DNA of 12,322 nucleotides from Deltaproteobacteria bacterium (GTDB lineage Bacteria; Desulfobacterota; Desulfobacteria; Desulfobacterales; SURF-15): NCBI GenBank assembly GCA_024644775.1, contig JAHEHB010000139.1, forward strand, positions 1-12,322, in the 5' to 3' direction. Below are positions 7,387-12,322 of the stretch, in pieces. Position 1 is the stretch's first letter. Every line of letters starts with the position of its first letter. The position numbers and the translations under genes were made by a program. The notes beneath the pieces are model-generated. The model saw nothing but the letters and a program-made list of their open reading frames with translations. It made no database searches and was not told the origin of the DNA.

Positions 7387-7464
7387 TCATGCCGGAGTTT
7401 CTTTTTCGATTGAATTGGCTGCTTTTAAGGCCAGCGGCTGCGCTCGTATCTGATCACATATCAA
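7387..7464 (-). CDS. Possible 25-residue small ORF overlapping the hydratase beta stop
   Basis: A frame of 25 codons plus TGA starts at a TTG whose last two bases are shared with the TGA stop of the hydratase beta gene (TTGA overlap). GAGGAAG lies 5 bases upstream and could serve as ribosome site. The peptide begins MICDQIRAQPLALKAANS and ends IEKETPA; it would form a short amphipathic helix. I recognise no family. It may equally be chance, a remnant of another gene's 3' end, or part of the untranslated spacer before argJ. Confidence 0.18.
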   Translation of the reverse strand: MICDQIRAQPLALKAANSIEKETPA

Positions 7465-8144
7465 AGAACTTCCTCTTCAGGCGATATAACTTCTCCCATT
7501 CGCTTAAGGGCAGGTTCCGGCAATCCTTCGTAAAGAGGAAGAAACGTTTCGTCAATCTCTTTGTTTGCTTGTTCAAATAGGCTGTTACCGTTTGCATCAC
7601 ACTCAACCATAAACGGGCCGAATTTTTTAACCTCTAATATCCACATGGCCTGGGCAAGCCCCAGCTCGTTTTTCCAGACCACATCTTTTACGCCCACAAT
7701 GCCTTGGCCGTACGTGGCGCCAAGACCGTATCCGACGGTAGTGAGATAGATTGTTCCATTGGGTTTGAAAGCAGCCTGATAAATCTCAGTCGACATGCCG
7801 CCTTTACCGATAACCACGCGAATACCATACCGCTTCAGAAACTCGGGCATGTATTTTGCGAATCGAAAGCTTGCCGTTGCCGTGACCGAAGGCACATTAT
7901 AAACACCCGGGGCTGTCTCACAGATTGCGGGTGAGCAGTGAAAGGTAGCACCGCCTAATTTTCGGATATCGATGGGTGGTTCGATGTTCTTTTCAAAGAT
8001 CTGTCGATAGACGCCTTCCCGCCCGGTGAAAACCAGCCCGTTGAGAAAAACCGCATCTCCCAGCTCTAGGGATTCGATATCTGTTTTATCAAGCGGCAGT
8101 GTTAAATCTATCTCGCGTATATCTTTATGATTGTCATCTACCAT
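7461..8144 (-). CDS. Fe-S hydro-lyase beta subunit (fumarate hydratase / tartrate dehydratase type)
   Basis: Beta subunit of a two-chain class I fumarase-like hydro-lyase, which works with the alpha subunit encoded just upstream. The 227 residues correspond to the C-terminal swivelling domain of single-chain class I fumarases. Residues expected to bind substrate are present: Arg42 in FTGRE, Thr90 and Arg94 in VTATASFRF (the T-x3-R element), and Lys114 in GKGGMS (113-118). The usual AxHKR helix reads EGVYRQI and the TTxGRM element reads TASFRF, so it is a divergent branch. GGAGGA lies about 8 bases before the ATG. The reaction is probably reversible hydration of fumarate to malate in the TCA cycle or in propionate/succinate metabolism; another dicarboxylate such as tartrate or mesaconate is possible. 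Confidence 0.85.
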   Translation of the reverse strand: MVDDNHKDIREIDLTLPLDKTDIESLELGDAVFLNGLVFTGREGVYRQIFEKNIEPPIDIRKLGGATFHCSPAICETAPGVYNVPSVTATASFRFAKYMPEFLKRYGIRVVIGKGGMSTEIYQAAFKPNGTIYLTTVGYGLGATYGQGIVGVKDVVWKNELGLAQAMWILEVKKFGPFMVECDANGNSLFEQANKEIDETFLPLYEGLPEPALKRMGEVISPEEEVL

Positions 8145-8170
8145 TTATCGGTTCCTCCATTGATTTAAAC

Positions 8171-8307
8171 TTGATAAACTCGTAAAAAGTCCTAAAACCG
8201 TCATGCCGGACTTGATCCGGCATCCAGAAGTCGTTGAATTTACTGGATTCCGGCTTTCGCCGGAATGACATAAAAACGTGTTTTTCGACTTTTTGCGAAA
8301 CCATCAA
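8171..8307. repeat. MITE-like palindromic repeat between hydratase alpha and beta genes
   Basis: A 137-base element with imperfect 21-bp terminal inverted repeats (8171-8191 and 8287-8307; 16 of 21 positions match, and TCG(T/C)AAAAAGTC matches at 11 of 12). Inside are two perfect 8-bp hairpins: ATGCCGGA 8203-8210 with TCCGGCAT 8216-8223, and ATTCCGGC 8237-8244 with GCCGGAAT 8249-8256. The two hairpins are also related to each other as an inverted pair (GTCATGCCGG... and ...CCGGAATGAC). This is a widely dispersed non-coding repeat type in Proteobacteria and Desulfobacterota. No clear target duplication was seen. It lies inside the transcribed spacer of the hydratase operon and would fold in the mRNA. 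Confidence 0.8.
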
Positions 8308-8338
8308 ACCTATAAAACCATATCTAATTGGGGATTCT

Positions 8339-9268
8339 CTACTCGATCGTATCGCGTCGGTAGTATGAAGTAAACCACAGGGGATCTTCACGATACTCGA
8401 CAGTATTATCCGAAAAAACTCTTACGGTTTTTCTTCGCTGAGCATAACAAAACTGTTGTATGCCCACTGGCATCCCCCCGGTATGGGCATAGGCCGCTTC
8501 AATGTGGACATCGAGAATCGCCGAATTTCCCGGAAACCCCATGGGACCAAACCCCGCTTTGCCGCCAAACTCCAGAAGCTCTGCTTCCATGGAAGCAATT
8601 TCCGGATCGGGGTTTCGATCTCCAACAATTCGCAGGCAGGCTGCCTCCTTTGCGAGTCTCACACAAACATCTTTGGTGCCGCCAACACCAATGCCGATAA
8701 CCGCTGGCTGGCAAGACATTCCACGGCGAAGGAATTCCGCTATTGAGTCGAGAAAGAATCGCTTGAGACCTGGAATGCCATCGGCCGGAAAGAGCATCCG
8801 ATAATCTCCACCAAATAAACCTCCCTTATGGACCACCGTTAAATCCAGCCAATCCGTAGCCGGTTCGAAACTGTAATCGACAGTGGGTGCATGAATGCCG
8901 ACATTGTTGTTGTAGTCCTTTCTCGTGAACGGGTGGACCCGGTTGGGTCGAAGAGGGATACCTGCCGTGGTATCTGCGGTTGCCTGGCGAAGCATCTTCT
9001 CAAGGGTGATCATGCCACCTTCGATTGCTGTATCGTTTCCGATTTTTGCATAATACCGGGGAAGACCTGTGTCCGCACACATTGGACGTCGGTCTTCGAT
9101 CGCAGCGTCATAGTTTTCTAATATTTTAACCAGGACATACCGCGATAACTTATTGGTTTCCTTATCCTTCATCCGTTCAATTTCGTGCCGAACATCCTTC
9201 GGGATTTCAATGGCAGCTTTGACGTTTAACTCCCGTGCTGTATTTAAAATTGTATCGGCTTTTATCAT
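8339..9268 (-). CDS. Fe-S hydro-lyase alpha subunit (fumarate hydratase / tartrate dehydratase type)
   Basis: Alpha subunit of the hydro-lyase, carrying the oxygen-sensitive [4Fe-4S] cluster whose free iron activates the substrate. The 309 residues match the N-terminal domain of class I fumarases. Three cysteines sit where cluster ligands are expected: Cys64 in MCADTGLP (the CxDTG element), Cys186 in GMSCQPAVIGIGVGGTKD and Cys274 in QQFCYAQRR. GFGPMGFPGNSAILDV is the usual glycine-rich block. Two normally conserved blocks differ: NVGIHAPTV where NTGDNTPA is usual, and HKGGLFGGDYRM where KGGGSEN is usual. The enzyme is therefore a divergent subfamily member; fumarase is the best guess, not certain. 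AAAGGA lies about 7 bases before the ATG. It is the first gene of the minus-strand cluster and lies 194 bases upstream of its partner, unusually far, because a repeat occupies the gap. Confidence 0.87.
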   Translation of the reverse strand: MIKADTILNTARELNVKAAIEIPKDVRHEIERMKDKETNKLSRYVLVKILENYDAAIEDRRPMCADTGLPRYYAKIGNDTAIEGGMITLEKMLRQATADTTAGIPLRPNRVHPFTRKDYNNNVGIHAPTVDYSFEPATDWLDLTVVHKGGLFGGDYRMLFPADGIPGLKRFFLDSIAEFLRRGMSCQPAVIGIGVGGTKDVCVRLAKEAACLRIVGDRNPDPEIASMEAELLEFGGKAGFGPMGFPGNSAILDVHIEAAYAHTGGMPVGIQQFCYAQRRKTVRVFSDNTVEYREDPLWFTSYYRRDTIE

Positions 9269-9355
9269 TAGATCATCCTTTCATCCCAAATGGGGAATTC
9301 TTACCATTCACTCATAGCACAGCTAAGCAAACGGAATCAATCGCCGAGATATTCC

Positions 9356-9384
9356 CCAATACACCACGCAGGATTTTTTGACAA
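9356..9384 (-). promoter_or_regulatory. Weak candidate promoter of the hydratase-argJ cluster
   Basis: On the minus strand TTGTCA (complement of 9379-9384) and TATTGG (complement of 9356-9361) are 17 bases apart, about 90 bases before the alpha-subunit ATG. The -10 match is poor. On the plus strand the same spot offers a perfect TTGACA (9378-9383) toward the kinase gene, but no fitting -10 was found. The 200-base divergent gap must hold promoters for both directions; the exact ones are uncertain. Confidence 0.25.
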
Positions 9385-9468
9385 ATACAGCCACTTTTTC
9401 CAGGTGCCAATGTTTTTTTGAACTGATAAAACGCCGCTTTTTGCAAGCCGCGTCACCCGAGAGAAAGC

Positions 9469-10944
9469 GTGGTATTTTTGTGGACATCTAAACGGACATA
9501 TATTATGTTTTTGACAAAAATGGAAAATTTTAGAAAACAAAAGAAATCATCTTCAATCAAATTAGTAATAGATCCTATTAAAGCCAAGCGTGAGAAGGCA
9601 AAGAGAAGATACTACCTTAATGTGATCCAGATACCTAAACTCAGGTTAATTGGATTTGTATTCGCCTGTCTCATTGTTATGCTCCACAATACGTATATTC
9701 TCGGAAATTTTTCGTTCAAAGATTTTGTCTCATTTATCACGATTGTTTCTTGTTACATAATTCTTTCGTGGATATGTCTTTATTTTTTCTTTGAAAAAAT
9801 AACGAAGATTGATTTGGGGATTCTTTTTTTAACCACTGATATACTCATATGTATTTTAGCCATCTACTACTCTGGCGGAGAAAAGAGTTTATTATTTTTT
9901 CTGTTACTCGTCCGAACTGCCGATCAGACGAATACAAGCTTTAAAAGAGTGATCGTTTTTTCTCATATTTCCATACTCTGCTATGTCTTTATGCTTTTCT
10001 ATTTACATTATGTCGACCACAAGCACATATCGGTGATTTCCGAAATAATAAAGCTCTTCATGCTATACGCTGCTAATGTATATATTTCCTTGACAGCCAG
10101 GGCTGCAGAAAAAATTAAAAACAGAACTCGGGCCTCTATGCAACTGGCCAGAAATTTAATTTTGCGATTAAATGAGAAAACCAAACAGTTGAATCATGCT
10201 AAAGCCGTTGCAGAAACAGCGAACCGCGCCAAAAGTGATTTTTTGGCTAACATGAGCCACGAACTTAGAACCCCTTTAAACCATATCATCGGGTTTACCG
10301 AGATAGTGGTTGATAAAAATTTTGGGGATTTAAACGAGATTCAGGAAGAATATTTAAATGATGCGCTTAACAGCGGTCAGCACTTGCTTTCACTGATCAA
10401 CGATATCCTGGATCTTTCGAAAGTGGAAGCCGGAAAGATGCAGTTGACACCGTCCGATATAAACCTAAGGTTGCTTTTGGAGGGTAGCCTAATGATGTTC
10501 AAGGAAAAGGCTCGGGAACAAGGTATTCAACTGTCTACTGCTATAGATAGCATTCCAGAATCCATCAAAACTGATAAACGCAAGCTTAAGCAAATTCTTT
10601 ATAACCTTTTGTCAAATGCCGTAAAATTTACGCCAGATGGTGGGCGGGTGTGTTTGGGTGCACAGCTGGCTGTTACCGGGGAAGACAAACGGCCCAATGC
10701 GGTTGAGATCAGCGTATCTGACACGGGTATCGGACTGTTGAAGGAGGATCTAAGTTGCATTTTCAGTCCGTTCGAGCAGGTGGAGGAAGCCAGTAGTCGC
10801 CGGTTTCACGGGACGGGTTTGGGTTTATCTTTAAGCAAACGACTTGTGGAACTGCTTGGCGGCAGGATCTGGGCTGAAAGCGAGGGAGACGGTAAAGGGA
10901 GTACGTTTAAGTTTGTAATACCGTTTATAAATTCAAAATGTTAG
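9469..10944 (+). CDS. Membrane-bound sensor histidine kinase
   Basis: Two-component sensor that autophosphorylates a histidine and passes the phosphate to a response regulator. The N-terminus is basic and cytoplasmic, followed by about six membrane segments (residues ~59-79, 85-108, 116-134, 139-149, 160-182, 187-208) with very short loops, so the signal may be sensed within the membrane. A short coiled coil (~210-252) leads to the HisKA domain, FLANMSHELRTPLNH with His264. The ATPase domain has the N-box NLLSNAVKF (Asn383), DTGIG (418-422), the F-box SPFEQVEE and GTGLGLSLSK (448-457). It has no receiver domain and no response regulator nearby. The GTG at 9469 has a poor ribosome site; ATG at 9505 or 9520 may be the real start. 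The first half is more AT-rich than the neighbouring genes. A hydrolase gene follows after 16 bases. Confidence 0.93.
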   Translation: MVFLWTSKRTYIMFLTKMENFRKQKKSSSIKLVIDPIKAKREKAKRRYYLNVIQIPKLRLIGFVFACLIVMLHNTYILGNFSFKDFVSFITIVSCYIILSWICLYFFFEKITKIDLGILFLTTDILICILAIYYSGGEKSLLFFLLLVRTADQTNTSFKRVIVFSHISILCYVFMLFYLHYVDHKHISVISEIIKLFMLYAANVYISLTARAAEKIKNRTRASMQLARNLILRLNEKTKQLNHAKAVAETANRAKSDFLANMSHELRTPLNHIIGFTEIVVDKNFGDLNEIQEEYLNDALNSGQHLLSLINDILDLSKVEAGKMQLTPSDINLRLLLEGSLMMFKEKAREQGIQLSTAIDSIPESIKTDKRKLKQILYNLLSNAVKFTPDGGRVCLGAQLAVTGEDKRPNAVEISVSDTGIGLLKEDLSCIFSPFEQVEEASSRRFHGTGLGLSLSKRLVELLGGRIWAESEGDGKGSTFKFVIPFINSKC

Positions 10945-10960
10945 ACCGAAGGGAGACTAC

Positions 10961-12016
10961 TTGAAAAACAACCGGCGAAAATTTTGGATATTCCTGACGA
11001 TTTTGTCATTCCTTGTTATTGTGGGTTTTCAAGTTTTCCGTCAATTTTATTTTAAGGAGGAGAAACAGGTCAGGATTCGTCTTCGCAAAACCATTCAGCA
11101 AAAGTATCCAGAAAAAGTAAAGGACATGCGTGCTGTCTATGGCTTAAAATTGGCTGATGGGAAAGGTTTCAAGGGAACGGAAGATACCGAAAAATCTGAC
11201 GTGGTCCTTGTCCATGGCTTGGACGATCCTGGAAAAGTATGGATGAACTTAGCGCCTGCATTGATAAATAACGACTTTCATGTTTGGATCATGACCTACC
11301 CAAACGATCAGCCCATTGTGGAGTCGGCCCGGTTTTTTTTTGAAGAAATGGTATCCTTTAGAGCAAAAGGTAAGAAAACGGTATCCATTGTGGCGCACAG
11401 CATGGGGGGATTGGTTGCCCGTGAGATGCTGAGCAGTCCGGAATTGGCTTATATACAAAGCGCATTGAATGAGAACGTTCCGGTAGTCGCGCAGCTGATC
11501 ATGGTGGGCACACCGAATCATGGATCGGAATTGGCACGATTCCGAATATTTGCAGAATTTCGTGATCAGTTGACAAATTTGTTCACCGGCAATTATAGTT
11601 GGCTTCAGGGCATACTAGATGGCGCCGGAGAGGCAGGGATCGATCTGATACCGGGCAGTTCGTTTCTGGAAACATTAAACAGCCGGCCGTATCCAAAAAA
11701 CGTAAACATGCTGGTTATTGCAGGGGTGATGAGCACCTGGGAAACCAGTGATATCGAAAAATTCATCCACAAGATAAAAGTCAAACTGCCCCATAATACA
11801 CACGACGTGGTTGCCAAAATCGGGGGTCTTCTGAATTCAATGGCACACGGTGTGGGAGATGGATTGGTATCGATTGATTCAGCAAGGCTGAATGGCGTTT
11901 CCCTCCGCATTGTTCAGGGTACTCATCTTTCTATAATTCGAAACATCCGCGTCAGCAGCCGGAGAGTTCCACCGGTTGTGCCGATTGTTGTTGAGTATCT
12001 AACGAAAGAAATCTGA
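10961..12016 (+). CDS. Membrane-anchored alpha/beta hydrolase, lipase/PGAP1-like
   Basis: Serine hydrolase of the alpha/beta fold, likely an esterase or lipase. The 351-residue protein has a basic N-terminus and one hydrophobic segment (~8-27), so it is either anchored in the inner membrane facing the periplasm or exported. The VVLVHGLDDPGKVW stretch (81-94) holds the oxyanion-side HG motif, AHSMGG (145-150) the nucleophile Ser147, GVGDGLVS (297-304) the probable acid Asp300, and QGTHLSII (319-326) the probable base His322. VGTPNHGSE after the nucleophile is typical of triacylglycerol-lipase and PGAP1/DUF676-like enzymes. The start is TTG with AAGGGAG 6 bases before it, a strong ribosome site in the 16-base gap after the kinase gene, so both are probably cotranscribed. 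The substrate and any link to kinase signalling are unknown. Confidence 0.88.
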   Translation: MKNNRRKFWIFLTILSFLVIVGFQVFRQFYFKEEKQVRIRLRKTIQQKYPEKVKDMRAVYGLKLADGKGFKGTEDTEKSDVVLVHGLDDPGKVWMNLAPALINNDFHVWIMTYPNDQPIVESARFFFEEMVSFRAKGKKTVSIVAHSMGGLVAREMLSSPELAYIQSALNENVPVVAQLIMVGTPNHGSELARFRIFAEFRDQLTNLFTGNYSWLQGILDGAGEAGIDLIPGSSFLETLNSRPYPKNVNMLVIAGVMSTWETSDIEKFIHKIKVKLPHNTHDVVAKIGGLLNSMAHGVGDGLVSIDSARLNGVSLRIVQGTHLSIIRNIRVSSRRVPPVVPIVVEYLTKEI

Positions 12017-12042
12017 TCCTTCGATTCATAACGATGATATCG

Positions 12043-12083
12043 CATCTCAAACGCCTCTAGCAATATCTGAGATGATAATTTTT
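12043..12083 (+). terminator. Weak terminator-like stem after the hydrolase gene
   Basis: CATCTCA (12043-12049) pairs with TGAGATG (12068-12074), followed by ATAATTTTT (12075-12083). The stem has only 7 bp, low GC and an 18-base loop, so efficiency would be modest. Its position 26 bases after the stop codon is right for ending the kinase-hydrolase transcript. Confidence 0.3.
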
Positions 12084-12089
12084 CAAATA

Positions 12090-12117
12090 CCCTAAATGAG
12101 CCAAGGCTCAATTAGGG
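12090..12117. repeat. 13-bp imperfect hairpin
   Basis: CCCTAAATGAGCC (12090-12102) pairs with GGCTCAATTAGGG (12105-12117), with one A-A mismatch and only AA between the arms. No T-run follows on either strand, so it is not a simple terminator. Its right arm shares GCTCAATT(A/G)GG with the hairpin at 12251-12274. Confidence 0.65.
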
Positions 12118-12124
12118 AGCTCTC

Positions 12125-12227
12125 AGCAATCAGCTTTCAGCGGTCAGTTTTGGGTGAATATTAAACGGATTCCATCTCTTTTATGCAAGTGTTATGAATT
12201 TATTTTAGAATCCTTCTCCTGATTGCT
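12125..12227. repeat. Nested inverted-repeat segment
   Basis: AGCAATCAG (12125-12133) and CTGATTGCT (12219-12227) are exact inverted copies. Between them GGATTC and GAATCC form a second inverted pair. CAGCTTTCA occurs at 12131-12139 and again at 12244-12252. The CAGCAATCAGCTTTCAGC wording resembles dispersed non-coding repeats in related genomes. It may be a small degenerate mobile element. Confidence 0.4.
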
Positions 12228-12250
12228 AAGCGCTGACACCTGACAGCTTT

Positions 12251-12274
12251 CAATTGAGCGGGTTCGCTCAATTG
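12251..12274. repeat. Perfect 10-bp hairpin with 4-base loop
   Basis: CAATTGAGCG (12251-12260) and CGCTCAATTG (12265-12274) pair without mismatch around a GGTT loop. It is followed by GGTAATAACG, not a T-run. It shares its core with the hairpin at 12090-12117, so the two look like copies of the same palindromic unit. Confidence 0.7.
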
Positions 12275-12322
12275 GGTAATAACGACTATCTTATCCCAAA
12301 TTGGGTTTACAGAGGAAAACTC

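Larger units (their letters stand above)
12017..12322. other. Gene-free 306-base region rich in palindromes
   Basis: After the hydrolase stop no convincing gene is present up to the window edge. The region holds a weak terminator-like stem, two strong hairpins that share a GCTCAATT core, a nested inverted-repeat segment and a CCCAA-A-TTGGG palindrome at 12295-12305. A further gene may begin beyond the window: AGAGGAAAA at 12311-12319 resembles a ribosome site. Confidence 0.6.

Noticed and set aside
7380..7400. Second copy of the GTCATGCCGGA repeat before argJ
   Set aside because: Only 11 bases match the element at 8171-8307 and no hairpin partner follows, so chance or a tiny remnant cannot be told apart.
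8134..8391. 85-residue minus-strand frame across the alpha-beta gap
   Set aside because: Most of it is the translated palindromic repeat (FRRKPES... and MPDQVRHDG wording) and it overlaps the alpha gene's end. It is a repeat artefact, not a gene.
9380..9468. Riboswitch (for example cyclic-di-GMP type) or sigma54 promoter before the kinase
   Set aside because: The GCAAGCC and GGTGACGCGG wording was suggestive, but the conserved riboswitch core and stems are missing and the GG-GC spacing for sigma54 is off by one base with poor flanks.
9337..9540. 67-residue minus-strand frame in the hydratase-kinase gap
   Set aside because: It overlaps the start of the kinase gene, shows no ribosome site or recognisable domain, and occupies the region expected to hold promoters.

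Overview
The window looks like chromosomal DNA from a Gram-negative, probably anaerobic bacterium of the Desulfobacterales type (former Deltaproteobacteria). This is inferred from three things: tripartite tricarboxylate transporter (TTT) genes, a two-subunit Fe-S fumarase/tartrate-dehydratase-type enzyme, and a dispersed palindromic repeat that translates to the familiar 'FRRKPES...MPDQVRHDG' pattern. No rRNA, tRNA, CRISPR array, transposase or phage gene was seen.

Left part (1-3755): two TTT permease genes converge. The first (+ strand) is cut by the window edge and only its C-terminal third is present. The second closes a complete minus-strand tctC-tctB-tctA operon: a periplasmic solute-binding protein, a small membrane subunit and a large permease. 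A GC-rich hairpin lies in the mRNA between tctC and tctB.

Control region (3756-4067): 312 bases separate tctC (-) from an aldo/keto reductase gene (+). Each direction has a sigma70-like promoter. Copies of a TGATGAATTC motif overlap or follow both promoters, including a perfect 10-bp inverted repeat just downstream of the reductase promoter. This is the best regulatory signal in the window and suggests that one unseen regulator controls both sides.

Middle (4068-9268): the reductase gene is followed by a short TPR fragment that looks like the tail of a decayed larger gene. A minus-strand cluster follows: hydratase alpha, hydratase beta, argJ (arginine biosynthesis) and an RsuA/RluF-type pseudouridine synthase. 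ArgJ and the synthase are 4 bases apart and probably translationally coupled. The alpha and beta genes are separated by a MITE-like palindromic repeat of about 137 bp. Both hydratase subunits keep the expected catalytic and cluster residues but differ from canonical class I fumarases in several conserved blocks, so the substrate is open.

Right part (9469-12016): a plus-strand pair encodes a multi-pass membrane histidine kinase without a receiver domain or nearby response regulator, and, 16 bases later, a membrane-anchored alpha/beta hydrolase (lipase-like) starting with TTG. The last 306 bases hold no gene but a dense set of palindromes and inverted repeats.

I see no clearly new biological system. 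The points most worth checking are the shared operator motif, the divergent hydratase, the repeat inside its operon and the palindrome cluster at the right end.
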